Below, one piece after another: positions 23,605-36,132 of a stretch of DNA of 64,000 bases. The notes under the pieces are model-generated. The model ran no database searches. It was not told the DNA's origin and saw nothing but the letters and a program-made list of their open reading frames with translations. The first letter of the stretch is position 1. Each line of letters starts with the position of its first letter. Origin of the DNA: Archivesica marissinica (taxonomy: Eukaryota > Mollusca > Bivalvia > Venerida > Vesicomyidae); assembly GCA_014843695.1 (NCBI GenBank), contig CM026390.1:95709708-95773707 (forward strand), in the 5' to 3' direction. The position numbers and the translations under genes were made by a program.

Positions 23605-24232
23605 ACATTGAAATCATTGCAAACAGCTTGTTTCTTCAAATTGTACTAAATATAGTTGTGGGTATGCAAATCACAGCTAAATACATACCAGAAAATATCA
23701 CACTCATGTTTGTCATCAAAAAAAATACTGAAAATGAAGATCAACATATTGGTTGTCATTGACAAATCACATAAACTATACAGGATCTACTTCATCCAGT
23801 ATGCACACATGCACAAACATTCTTGTGCACAATCTGTTGTTAATTTTCTGTTCACTCAGAAATGTGTCTACAGATATTACCGAATCATAATCAACCATTA
23901 ACTTTGATTAAACCAATCTGCATAAAACGCTTTGTATTTTGGACAAACAAAAATTCCCACAGAAACAATTTGTTTTTTACTGCAAAGGTAAAATTTCAAA
24001 CAAGTACAGGATATTTGTTTGCTTCAGTGCAAGATAGAATTATGTGTCATCAATTGAACATTGAAAGCAATATTATTACGAGGCCAAGAACGATGATAGC
24101 TTTCTATGTTCAGCAGTGAAATATAATTCTATCGTTCACTTCAATGAACCTTCATTTATATTAAGCTTGAAAATGTGTTTTTGTATTAGAAAGTGATGCT
24201 ATATTTGGTGCTCTAAGACTATAGTAATGAAA
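23605..24232. other. Unique AT-rich sequence
   Basis: Short open frames only; no protein-like signal recognised. Confidence 0.5.
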
Positions 24233-24235
24233 TGA

Positions 24236-24490
24236 CGTCGTAAATGACCTTACAGGCAGGTTAGATGTCGTAATTGACCTCACTGGCAGGTTAGATGTCG
24301 TAATTGACCTCACAGGCAGGTTAGATGTCGTAATTGACCTCACAGGCAGGTTAGATGTCGTAATTGACCTCACAGGCAGGTTAGATGTCGTAAATGACCT
24401 CACAGGCAGGTTAGATGTCGTAAATAACCTCACCGGCAGGTTAGATATCGTAATTGACCTCACCGGCAGGTTAGATGTCGTAATTGACCT
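24236..24490. repeat. 30-bp minisatellite, part 1
   Basis: Unit core ggcaggttagatgtcgtaa, about 8 copies, separated from part 2 by about 110 bp of unique sequence. Confidence 0.95.
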
Positions 24491-24599
24491 GGAGAAAATC
24501 TCAATAAGCTTTAAGCTTCCGATTTAATCCATTTTCGTTTTGTATACAATGTATAATATTATGTAATGTACATTATTATCGAATAAATATGTTTAAACC

Positions 24600-25095
24600 A
24601 ATTGACCTCACCGGCAGGTTAGATGTCGTAAATAACCTCACTGGCAGGTTAGATGTCGTAAATAACCTCACTGGCAGGTTAGATGTCGTAAATAACCTCA
24701 CTGGCAGGTTAGATGTTATAATTGACCTCACTGGCAGGTTAGATGTTATAATTGACCTCACTAGATGTCGTAAATAACCTCACCGGCAGGTTAGATGTCG
24801 TAAATAACCTCACCGGCAGGTTAGATGTCGTAAATAACCTCACCGGCAGGTTAGATGTCGTAAATAACCTCACTGGCAGGTTAGATGTCATAAATGACCT
24901 CACTGGCAGGTTAGATGTCATAAATAACCTCACTGGCAGGTTAGATGTTATAATTGACCTCACTGGCAGGTTAGATGTTATAAATGACCTCACTGGCAGG
25001 TTAGATGTTATAAATGACCTCACCGGCAGGTTAGATGCTATAAATGACATCACTGGCAGGTTAGATGTTATAAATGACCTCACTCGCAGATTGAA
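24600..25095. repeat. 30-bp minisatellite, part 2
   Basis: Same unit as 24236-24490, about 16 copies. Variants tgtcgtaa, tgtcataa and tgttataa occur in runs, showing local unit-by-unit spread. Confidence 0.95.
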
Positions 25096-27265
25096 TCAGT
25101 GAGCAGTGACAATCACTTTTAATAATATAAAACTTGATGAATAAACGCAATAGTGTCAAACAGAATGTGCCTGTCCTGTATGTACCTAGAAGTCCTTCAA
25201 GTGGACAGAATGTGCCTGTCCTGTATGTACCTAGAAGTCCTTCAAGTGGACAGTTTGACAGAATGTTTGTAGTAAATAACTCAATATTTACATTAACTTT
25301 GTTTGATACCGCTATAATGAAAGAACTTGTGGTGAAGTTGGTACATATTGGACAGCCACGACAAATCTACCAACAAATGTTGGTTGTGCGTCACGTCACG
25401 TTTGCAGTAACACAGTCATTTCCTCATGTACACACTTTTCAAGACAAAACAATCGAATAGAATGTCCCTGATTTGTGCAGTGCTCAATATCAAATGTAGA
25501 TTAAAATCTAAACTCCTACAACAGAACATGACAAGTTCTAACTTTGATAACCTGGATGAACTAACATACACACATATCTACTCAACATTATCAATAGAAT
25601 ATATACTCTTGGATGAAAATATGCAAATCTACTAGACTAGTTTTCTTTTATTCATCTTCCCACACATGCAATGCCCACATAGTACAACATTTAGTACCTG
25701 AGACAAACAATAGTCAAATCTGTCCTGCTCTCTGCTTCATTAAGTTCTGAAGCTGAATTCCATAAATTATATAACCGGCTATGACTACTTAATGCTGCTT
25801 TCATACTGTGGCGAATATGCCGGGTAGTAAATATGCCGGGTGGCGAATGGGCTTATGAGTGCAATTCGTCACCAATTCGCACTGATCACAAGGTGATCGT
25901 AGGTGTTTGTAGCAATACAGGATATTCTTATTGTTGATGGCAAGGCATTTGTATTGATCGTAAGATATTGGTACGGATTTGCTAACATTCGGCTTGACTT
26001 TTAGAAAGAATACCATACAAATGCAAGTATGTTTTCAGTATTTCTCCAGGAAATCATATCATTTTCGGGAAATTTACCACAAATATTATACCGTATGCAA
26101 GGATATTCACCACAGTGTGAGAAGTATAAAAATCAATTATATGTTTAATGTTAACTTTTATTTCAAAACCTCCAGACTATAATGTAAGATGACAGAATGT
26201 AAGAGACACCAATTGAGATAAATAACAAAACATATGCAATGACGCCTGCACATTATCCCCAGCTATGTATATACAATGAAAGATATAATTATAGAAATTC
26301 AGCTTCATAAATTGGTATACCTTAGTTTCCAGGTATGACAAACTTTAGATCACCTCATAGAAACTACCCTCATTCAAAGGTATTCAGTCTCTCCAGTATT
26401 ACATAAACATTTCTAAGAAATACCATTATTAAGTAAAGTAAACTAGAAATGTCCTCGACTTGTTTTAGTTTCTGTGCCTGTTTTCAGGTTCACACATTTG
26501 GCATTACCATTTGTCATGCATTAAATTGGAAAAGTACACTTAATTTTTTATATGGAGTTGGGATGACTGATTATGCATAATTGCATTTATTTAAGAATGC
26601 TGACCACTATTGTTGAACCAAAATAAAGGAAGCTTTCTAACCATTAACCTATATAAGCGTCTCTCGACACCATTACTGATTCAACATGCATAGGCACACA
26701 TTTAGTAGTGAAACGCACTACATAAACATCTGAATAGTAGTGGATACAACCATTAATACTTCCCAGTGAAGGTGGGGTTAGCAACCTCTATGTAGGTGGG
26801 GTAGTATCCTCTATGAAGGTGGGGTAGTACCTCTATGAAGGCGTGTAGTACACTCTATGTACCCTCCATGAAGGTGGGGTAGTAACCTCTATGAAGGAGG
26901 GGTAGACAGGTTCACTGCTTACGACTGGTAAATTGCAGCAATATGTATGAACTAGGACTACATCAATATGGGAGCTGGGGGACGGATTCAATACATCAAA
27001 ATAGGGGTTTCTCATAGTTCTATGTATGAATGCTAAAACACGGCCCCTTTCACTTCTGCACGGCTTTTTCTTTTGTTCTGTACTGTTTTAATGACACAAA
27101 AATGAATAAATAAATGTTAATATCTACTGGTATATAAACAATACCAAATGAATGAGAATATATCTACGAGGCACCTACTCATAAAATACTTAGGTAATTG
27201 TATCAAACTTGCATACTGATGTACAAAAATAGCTTGTGACAAGACTTTATGAAAATAGAGAATCA
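25096..27265. other. Unique AT-rich sequence with two minor repeats
   Basis: A 45-bp direct repeat (cagaatgtgcctgtcctgta) is at 25160-25250. A degenerate 22-25 bp repeat (gaaggtggggtagta) is at 26765-26910. A 108-codon frame at 25134-25460 contains the 45-bp repeat and is not protein-like. No gene recognised. Confidence 0.5.
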
Positions 27266-27269
27266 TGTA

Positions 27270-27577
27270 TTTTTGATCCTCTACAGGGTGTGTTTCTGAT
27301 CCTCTACAGGGTGTGTTTCTGATCCTCTACAGGGTGTGTTTCTGATTCTCTACAGGGTGTGTTTCTGATCCTCTACAGGGTGTGTTTCTGATCCTCTACA
27401 GGGTATGTTTCTGATCCTCTACAGGGTGTGTTTCTGATCCTCTACAGGGTGTGTTTCTGATTCTCTACAGGGTGTGTTTCTGATCCTCTACATGGTATGT
27501 TTCTGATCCTCTACAGGGTGTGTTTCTGATCCTCTACAGGATGTGTTTCTGATCCTCTACAGGGTGTGTTTCTGAAA
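27270..27577. repeat. 23-bp minisatellite, 13 copies
   Basis: Unit gatcctctacagggtgtgtt plus tct, nearly perfect. Confidence 0.95.
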
Positions 27578-27699
27578 GCTGTCACAGCTATGTATTGTCT
27601 TATATCAATTCTAAGGCTATGCATGTATGCCATTTCATGGCAGACAACCAATTATATTACAGAATAATCTATTATTTATAAGAAGCAATTACTGGTTGA

Positions 27700-28005
27700 T
27701 ACAACTAACCAATGACAATACATGCTCATGTAACCAATGACAATACATGCTCATGTAACCAATGACAATACATGCTCATGAAGCACTATTTTGTGGCATG
27801 TGTAAATAAATTCAAATATCCTGACTGTCATTGTCATAGCTGGGAGAGTCTTGTGAAATGCGCCACACTCCACCAACAACCTACATGATATTCACCAGAT
27901 ATCTGTACACTCCACCAACAACCTACATGATATTCACCAGATATCTGTACACTCCACCAACAACCTACATGATATTCACCAGATATCTGTACACTCCACC
28001 AACAA
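27700..28005. repeat. Two short tandem repeats (25 bp x3, 42 bp x3-4)
   Basis: Three copies of accaatgacaatacatgctc between 27708 and 27781, then a 42-bp unit with ccaccaacaacctacatgat between 27866 and 28005. Confidence 0.9.
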
Positions 28006-29038
28006 CCACCTGATCACCACACTGGGCGACAGCCACAAACTCTCCTCCCATATCAAATTACAGGTAGACAAAACTTTGGACAAAACCTTGCATGTTTTCG
28101 GTCCCTACTAAACACCGAAAACTGCCAAAAATGACAGCTGTATGTTATATGAAAATCAGAATGACACGTGCGCCTTAATATTTTTATTATTTTCTTGCAA
28201 ATTATGCAATAACTACGTAGCCAGGTATTTATAGGTAGATAGGTACACAAGCAACGGAACATAGCCATTGATTGCCACATAACATATACCTGACAGTTTC
28301 TATCCTTACAGTAGTTGAGTACAATATTTACCTACCTTGTTTCAATTGTAAGCTAGATAAATCATTCATTCTGTAACAATGTTCAGATGAGATCAGAAAA
28401 TGTTGACAAACATGAAATAATGCAAACTCTCATCACCAGAATACTTTTAACCTTATTAGAGTAATGATGCCATTAGAAAAATTTCATATTGAAATTTCAA
28501 ATGTACAGAACAAAATCATCTTGTAAGTGTTTAACCATCTTAAAGCAACAATAAATGATGTGGGACCAGCATTGACTATCAACAATGATGAGATATTGGA
28601 TGAGCCACAAGACCACCACGCCCCAAGGGTGTCTCACAACGAGCGTTTGCCAGTATAAGTGCTGGTTCAGCAAAATAAAAATGCTCTTTCATGCTTTTCA
28701 ATTAATTGCCTTTCGAAAGTTTTTTAGAAATAAAAATGTTTGAGTATTTTTTGATGCATAAATAATTTCTGAAATCATATATTTGACAAAAGTTCATGGT
28801 CACTCTTACTGGTTGGGGGGGGGGCATTACTGGGACTTACTGGGGGGGGGGGGCATAGAGAATTAGTCCTCAGATGTGTATGCAAAGCTTCAGAGCAGTA
28901 CTGTTGATGGCTTTTTAGAAATGATAATGTTCACGTTTTTAGTAATTTCTGAAATGTATAAGTAATTTCTGAAATCCGACTATTTGTGGCCAAAATTAAA
29001 GTTCATGGTCACTCTTTGGGGTGGATACTTACTGTGGG
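28006..29038. other. Unique sequence with G-runs and a degenerate dispersed repeat
   Basis: Two runs of 9-12 G lie at 28815-28854. Sequences at 28690-28810, 28895-29015 and 29480-29580 share aataatttctgaaat and, in the first two, gttcatggtcactctt, and look like diverged copies of one element. Confidence 0.5.
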
Positions 29039-29039
29039 T

Positions 29040-29463
29040 GGGTGTAGAGCATTGTGACTGGATGTGTAGAGTATTGTGGCTTGGATGTGTAGATCATTGG
29101 GGCTTGGATGTGTAGAGTATTGTGGCTTGGATGTGTAGAGCATTGGGGCTTGGATGTGTAGAGCATTGGGGCTTGGATGTGTAGAGCATTGGGGCTTGGA
29201 TGTGTAGAGTATTGTGGCTTGGATGTGTAGAGCATTGGGGCTTGGATGTGTAGAGTATTGTGGCTTGGATGTGTAGAAGTATTGGGGCTTGGATGTGTAG
29301 AGTATTGGGGCTTGGATGTGTAGAGCATTGGGGCTTGGATGTGTAGAGTATTGGGGCTTGGATGTGTAGAGTATTGTGGCTTGGATGTGTAGAGTATTGG
29401 GGCTTGGATGTGTAGAGCATTGGGGCTTGGATGTGTAGAGTATTGGGGCTTGGATGTGTAGGC
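29040..29463. repeat. 23-bp minisatellite, about 18 copies
   Basis: Unit core ttggatgtgtagagcattgg with gag(c/t)att and g/t variants. Confidence 0.95.
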
Positions 29464-29582
29464 ACAGTTACAAAGCAATCACTTTGAATGTTATTGAAAA
29501 AGACAATATTTTGAGGATTCTTTTTCACACATAAATAATAATTTCTGAAATCGAACAAGCATTTGCAAATGTTCCAATGTCA

Positions 29583-29932
29583 CTGGGGGTGCTAGATAAG
29601 TGGGTAGGGAACAGCCCCTAGAAACAGTATATTGGGGGTGCTAGATAAGTCGGTAGGGAACAGCCCCTAGAAACAGTATATTGGGGGTGCTAGATAAGTG
29701 GGTAGGGAACAGCCCCTAGAAACAGTATATTGGGGGCGCTAGATAAGTGGGTAGGGAACAGCCCCTAAAAACAGTATATTGGGGGTGCTAGATAAGTGGG
29801 TAGGGAACAGCCCCTAGGAACAGTATATTGGGATATTGGGGGTGCTAGATAATTGGGTAGGAAACAGCCCCTAGAAACAGTATATTGGGGGTGCTAGATA
29901 AGTGGGTAGGGAACAGCCCCTAGAAACAGTAT
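29583..29932. repeat. 49-bp minisatellite, 7 copies
   Basis: Unit contains gggggtgctagataagtggg and gggaacagcccctagaaaca. Confidence 0.95.
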
Positions 29933-30247
29933 GCAAGTATTCAAAGCATTATATTTGGAAATATGTAACCTGCTTGGAAAGTTACAAAGGGCTTCAAAAG
30001 AAAAGCAATGATTCTTAATGTGGAGAGATTATGCCCGAAGCAGATATCAGGTGCCATGATGTATCATCTATCCAGGACAGTTTGAGAGTAAATGATAAAG
30101 TTTGCTGGTTGGTGCACACACTATAAGGACAAATAGCATCAAATGGCAATATATCTAAAACTACTTAACTTACATACATGTATATGTAACTCTGTTAAAA
30201 CAAAACTTAAAATTTCATTTCCTGTTTCAAAATGGAACATTATCATG
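29933..30247. other. Unique AT-rich sequence
   Basis: No feature recognised. Confidence 0.5.
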
Positions 30248-30427
30248 TACAGTCAAACCTGTGTTAGTGGTCACCTCTATTAAGCAGCCAACCTGCATTA
30301 AGCAGCCAGTTTCCAGATTCCCAATGTTGTTTTATTCTACATTTGCCCTCTATTAAGCAGTCACCTGTGTTACGCAGCCACTTTCTGTGATTCCCTTGGC
30401 TGGCTGCTTAACACAGGTTTGACTGTA
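30248..30427. mobile_element. 180-bp MITE with perfect 19-bp terminal inverted repeats
   Basis: Ends tacagtcaaacctgtgtta and taacacaggtttgactgta are exact inverted repeats with TA at the borders. The interior repeats the motif ttaagcagcca. The form fits a non-autonomous Tc1/mariner-superfamily (pogo-like) element; the superfamily is inference from the TIR and TA target. Confidence 0.8.
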
Positions 30428-31145
30428 GTTCCACCCTGACAAGCATCTGGTGATCATGTTCATTGGCACAATTTCAATGCGCAGCATTAGACAGTACATC
30501 CCGCTTCCACACAACTATTGCACTAACTACACAAGACTGGTCCAAAATTGTCACAATCAGTGACATCACAACCGACCAGCAGTTGATTACAAACACATTT
30601 CAATTACCGGTATGTATACAAAAATAACTGTTTGATTCTAAATTACAAAATTGACCCTAACTGTTAACTCTCGATTAAAGCTAGTTTACACATAAAAAAA
30701 AATCTTAAGATATACCTGATAATATTATCAACATTTAACGAAGGAAGTGAACAATTGAGCGAGAGTTTGTTAAAGTACATAATTTGTTTGAACAGCTGTT
30801 CACTTGGCTGGGTTGTCATGGTATTTGGAACAATGTTTTCTAACATTTCAATGCTTCACTCTGCATACAAAATGGTTGCACATTTGGACATAATGCGTAA
30901 AATGAACACCTGTGAAGATGATTAATGACAATATATACATAATAAATATTTGTTATCGTAAGCCTCGTTATTTCATGTATGCGTGTGAAATGAGAGAATA
31001 AAATGTGTTTTGACTTGACTTGACTAAAATGCAACATATTTTTCTCAATAATAAAAAGAATGCCTGAACTGTTCATACTAAGCTTTCATTAGACAGAAAA
31101 CTGTTGGAACAATCATAATGTTAGTGATCAATTAAACATTAAAGA
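30428..31145. other. Unique AT-rich sequence
   Basis: No coding signal recognised. Confidence 0.5.
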
Positions 31146-31147
31146 CA

Positions 31148-32385
31148 AGTAATTAAACCATCATTGCTAGTAATTAAACCATCATTGCCAGTAATTAAAC
31201 CATCATTGCTAGTAATTAAACCATCATTGCTAGTAATTAAACCATCATTGCTAGTAATTAAACCATCATTGCTAGTAATTAAACCATCATTGCCAGTAAT
31301 TAAACCATCATTGCCAGTAATTAAACCATCATTGCCAGTAATTAAACCATCATTGCTAGTAATTAAACCATCATTGCAAGTAATTAAACCATCATTGCTA
31401 GTAATTAAACCATCATTGCTAGTAATTAAACCATCATTGCTAGTAATTAAACCATCATTGCTAGTAATTAAACCATCATTGCTAGTAATTAAACCATCAT
31501 TGCTAGTAATTAAACCATCATTATGAGTAATTAAACCATCATTACGAGTAATTAAACCATCATTGCTAGTAATTAAACCATCATTACGAGTAATTAAACC
31601 ATCATTGCTAGTAATTAAACCATCATTACGAGTAATTAAACCATCATTGCTAGTAATTAAACCATCATTGCTAGTAATTAAACCATCATTATGAGTAATT
31701 AAACCATCATTACGAGTAATTAAACCATCATTGCCAGTAATTAAACCATCATTACGAGTAATTAAACCATCATTGCCAGTAATTAAACCATCATTGCTAG
31801 TAATTAAACCATCATTACGAGTAATTAAACCATCATTGCTAGTAATTAGACCATCATTACGAGTAATTAAACCATCATTGCTAGTAATTAAACCATCATT
31901 ACGAGTAATTAAACCATCATTGCTAGTAATTAAACCATCATTGCTAGTAATTAAACCATCATTACGAGTAATTAAACCATCATTGCTAATAATTAGACCA
32001 TCATTACGAGTAATTAAACCATCATTGTGAGTAATTAAACCATCATTGCTAGTAATTAAACCATCATTGCTAGTAATTAAACCATCATTGCTAGTAATTA
32101 AACCATCATTGCGAGTAACTAAATCGCCAGAATGAGTAATTAAACCATCATTGCCAGTAATTAAACAGTCATTGCGAGTAATTAAACCATCATTGTGAGT
32201 AATTAAACAGTCATTGCGAGTAATTAAACAGTCATTGCGAGTAATTAAACAGTCATTGCGAGTAATTAAATCGCCATTGCGAGTAATTAAACAGTTATTG
32301 CGAGTAATTACACCGTCATTGCGAGTAATTAAACAGTCATTGCAAGTAATTAAACCTTCCCTATGAGTAATTAAACATTCCAAGT
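31148..32385. repeat. 21-bp minisatellite, about 58 copies
   Basis: Unit agtaattaaaccatcattgc plus one base. Period 21 keeps a 428-codon minus-strand frame open (repeat of NDGLITS). Variants gctagt, gccagt and acgagt alternate. Units at the right end decay to cagtcattgcgag. Confidence 0.95.
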
Positions 32386-32399
32386 ACGATATGAAGAAC

Positions 32400-32870
32400 T
32401 TCCCGGAGTGCGAGTAATTAAACATTTGCCAGCTAGTAATTAAACATTTGCCAGCTAGTAATTAAACATTTGCCAGCTAGTAATTAAACATTTGCCAGCT
32501 AGTACAGCTAGTAATTAAACATTTGCCAGCTAGTAATTAAACATTTGCCAGCTAGTAATTAAAACCCTTTGAAGAGTAACTAGCATCCAAACGAGAAATT
32601 AACCGTACTAGCTTGTAACCTTGCTGGCAAGAACTTAAACCTTCCTGAAAGTTAATTAAACCTTCCTGGAAATTAATTAAACCTTTCTGGCGATTCGACA
32701 GACCTTCCTGGTAAGTAAATATGCCTTCTTGAGCAAGTAATCCTTGCTTGCAAATTATTAAACCTTCGTGTCTACTAATCAAACTGTCTCAATGAATAAA
32801 TAAACCTTCCTAACAAGTAACTAAACCTTCCTGAAGAGTATTTAAATGTTCCAACCAAGTTGGAGAGGAA
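32400..32870. repeat. 22-bp repeat and degenerate relatives
   Basis: Seven copies of attaaacatttgccagctag at 32415-32560, then irregular units of 15-25 bp built on attaaaccttcct to about 32845. All share attaaac with the 21-bp array next door, so one lineage probably gave both. Confidence 0.85.
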
Positions 32871-32989
32871 TTTATATAAGATTGTATTTATCTTGTTTTC
32901 CAATCCTTTGTTATCTTCCTGCAACCTGTGTGTACTTTCGATTTCTAAGCCCTTTGTACAAAAGAACAATAAATAAAGTTTAAACCAAG

Positions 32990-33165
32990 TATTTAAATGT
33001 TCCAACTAAGTATTTAAATGTTCCAACAAAGTATTTAAATGTTCCAACCAAGTATTTAAATGTTCCAACCAAGTATTTAAATGTTCCAACCAAGTATTTA
33101 AATGTTCCAACCAAGTATTTAAATGTTCCAACCAAGTATTTAAATGTTCCAACCAAGAATTTAAA
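32990..33165. repeat. 21-bp minisatellite, about 8 copies
   Basis: Unit aagtatttaaatgttccaac plus c. Confidence 0.95.
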
Positions 33166-33500
33166 CGCTTCCGGCATATAATTAGACCTTCCCAGCGAAT
33201 AATTAAATCTTCCGAGTTCTGGTTAATTACAGGATATGGTGAACATCTGATTATAGGACTTCAAAAACAACATTGAATTACAAACAATGCTTACAGTATG
33301 CACACATAACAAAATGGCCGATTCCTTTCACACTGAAATATTCAGCTAAACACTAAATTGGTAGGTGAGATTCAACTAACATCATTACAAATCACAGAAA
33401 ATGATGCCCAAGTGGACCTCAAGATGCTCACCTGAACTTACTCACAGGTAATTGTAATCAGTAACATTGGACATCATCACATTCCTAACAACTACTGGTA
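33166..33500. other. Unique sequence
   Basis: No feature recognised. Confidence 0.5.
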
Positions 33501-33872
33501 GGCAGCTACCTGTATCAGGTTTGTATGTATGTTCTAGCAGCTACCTGTATCAGGTTTGTATGTACGTTCTAGCAGCTACCTGTACCAGGTTTGTATGTAC
33601 GTTCTAGTAGCTACCTGTATCAGGTTTGTATGTATGTTCCAGCAGCTACCTGTATCAGGTTTGTATGTACGTTCTAGCAGCTACCTGTATCAGGTTTGTA
33701 TGTACGTTCTAGCAGCTACCTGTATCAGGTTTGTATGTACGTTCTAGCAGCTACCTGTATCAGGTTTGTATGTATGTTCTAGCAGCTACCTATATCAGGT
33801 TTGTATGCAAGTTCTAGCAGCTACCTATATAAGGTTTGTATGTACGTTCTAGCAGCTACCTATATCAGGTTT
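33500..33872. repeat. 35-bp minisatellite, about 10 copies
   Basis: Unit core agctacctgtatcaggtttg followed by tatgtacgttctagc. Confidence 0.95.
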
Positions 33873-33944
33873 TACACAAGTTTTGAATCCAACAATTAAA
33901 TAAGGAATTGTGTTACAATGTATTTATAATATTATTAATGAAAA

Positions 33945-34705
33945 CACGCCAACACTGCAGGTGTATGACATTGTAACACAGCAACACTGCGGGTGTATGA
34001 CATTGTAACACAGCAACACTGCAGGTGTATGACATTGTAACACAGCAACACTGCGGGTGTATGACATTGTAACACAGCAACACTGCGGGTGTATGACATT
34101 GTAACACAGCAACACTGCGGGTGTATGACATTGTAACACAGCAACATTGCGGGTGTATGACATTGTAACACAGCAACACTGCAGGTGTATGACATTGTAA
34201 CACAGCAACACTGCGGGTGTATGACATTGTAACACAGCAACACTGCAGGTGTATGACATTGTAACACAGCAACACTGCGGGTGTATGACATTGTAACACA
34301 GCAACACTGCGGGTGTATGACATTGTAACACAGCAACACTGCGGGTGTATGACATTGTAACATAGCAACACTGCGGGTGTATGACATTGTAACAGCAACA
34401 CTGCGGGTGTATGACATTGTAACATAGCAATACTGCGGGTGTATGACATTGTAACAGCAACACTGCGGGTGTATGACATTGTAACACAGCAACACTGCGG
34501 GTGTATGACATTGTAACACAGCAACACTGCGGGTGTATGACATTGTAACACAGCAACACTGCAGGTGTATGACATTGTAACACAGCAACACTGCGGGTGT
34601 ATGACATTGTAACACAGCAACACTGCGGGTGTATGACATTGTAACACAGCAACACTGCGGGTGTATGACATTGTAACACAGCAACACTGCGGGTGTATGG
34701 CATTG
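33945..34705. repeat. 32-bp minisatellite, about 24 copies
   Basis: Unit core cactgcgggtgtatgacatt. Period 32 leaves all three minus frames open (over 250 codons each); these are repeat translation only. Confidence 0.95.
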
Positions 34706-36125
34706 CAACATTATGCATAAAGCAACATATCTTTCACTGGTATATACATGGCACTACATGTATATGTGATCAACTCTCAGCACCACCTAACTAACATGGC
34801 ATGCATCAGTGACGATAAAGGAGATGTTGACAAATGGATAAAACTCAATCACAATAGTCCACCTTACACTGACAGCGACAAATTCAAAACAAACACTATA
34901 ACAGCATTATAATCAATGTCATTCTATTCCTATAAGGTAACACTTGCCGTAACACATTTATAATGCATAAACAATGATTTATTATTATGTATTCAAATAA
35001 GTTCCGCGTTTAGTAAGTACTGTAGATACCGACTTCGCAAATTTAATGATGACACATTTCACACTCCAACGACGATTTACCACATTTTTTTAAAAGCCAG
35101 AAAACAGATTCTATTTTAATTTATGATAAATGTGCACGTAATACAGCCATGGTTGTGAAACATTATACAGCTATGCTAACTACATGAAATACAGTAAATA
35201 TGTTCACCTAATGATTTGTTTTTCAAAAATGGTAAAACATAAACATGGTATAGGATGAATACAACATCAAAGGTCAATATAGAATCATACTGCACAACAT
35301 TTCAACTTGGTTTAAATTCTCATGTCATTTTGATATTGAATGTTTTAATAGGATAACAGACAAGAGTGGATGAGATAACACTATTAACCCTTTCAACACC
35401 ACAGACCTCTAAATAGGCTTACAAAAAGTGTAGATCCAGATGAGCCGGCTCATGATGAGCCGTCTCATCAAGATCTGCACTTTTTGCCAGTGATATGACT
35501 ATTTTTAGACATAATTACCCATTTTGATAAATGAACTTGTCCAAATGTGATTTTCTGATTCATTTATTGGTTTATGAATATCATGGACTAGTCCATGTGA
35601 GTTACTTGGTGTTGAATGGGTTAACTGGAAATACACCAATTCAAACATCAACTTTTAGAAATAAACACAAATTTAACCTGGACCAAATGTTCATAATTTG
35701 CTTTCTGTGGCCGATGAATGTTTTCACAGTGGGAGAAGACATATACGTTGTACTATACGACAGGCATGAGTATACGAATGATCGCTTGTCCTACCTATGG
35801 TTCACAAGAGTCTTTTCAAAAATTGTTTCTAAACTGTTTCATGTTTCCTTCTATTAATTTAATGTTGCGATTCACTTCATCTACTCTAAACTGCTCTAAC
35901 TAGAGAATATTGCCCAGCTGGAACACTGTTGTGAGTATCACTCGTTCATTATAACTTGCAACAATATTACAATATTGTATCTAGTGTAGCTTGTTTATAT
36001 ATTATGTAATAGATGACAGAATTAAACATGAGAGCAAACAACAGAACCAATCAACCTGATTAAAGACATAACAAAACAACTCAAAATCCAGGATGTTAAA
36101 TTCTGGGAACTGCAGATACATATTT
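34706..36125. other. Unique AT-rich sequence flanking a MITE
   Basis: Apart from the element at 35384-35624, no coding or repeat feature recognised. Confidence 0.5.
35384..35624. mobile_element. piggyBac-like MITE, copy 1 (TTAA target)
   Basis: Starts ttaaccctttcaacacca and ends ttggtgttgaatgggttaa: near-perfect inverted ends beginning with CCC and bordered by TTAA, as in piggyBac-type transposons. The interior has a large palindrome around gatgagccggctcatgatga. A second copy in the opposite orientation is at 48527-48769. Confidence 0.85.
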
Positions 36126-36132
36126 TATGATC

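Noticed and set aside
25134..25460. 108-codon + strand frame
   Set aside because: It contains a 45-bp duplication, shows no domain and has AT-driven composition.
31139..32425. Minus-strand 428-codon frame (NDGLITS repeats)
   Set aside because: Product of a stop-free 21-bp repeat; the opposite strand is open as well and nothing protein-like flanks it.
33945..34705. CRISPR-like regular array
   Set aside because: Units are head-to-tail copies without unique spacers, in an intron-bearing animal genome.
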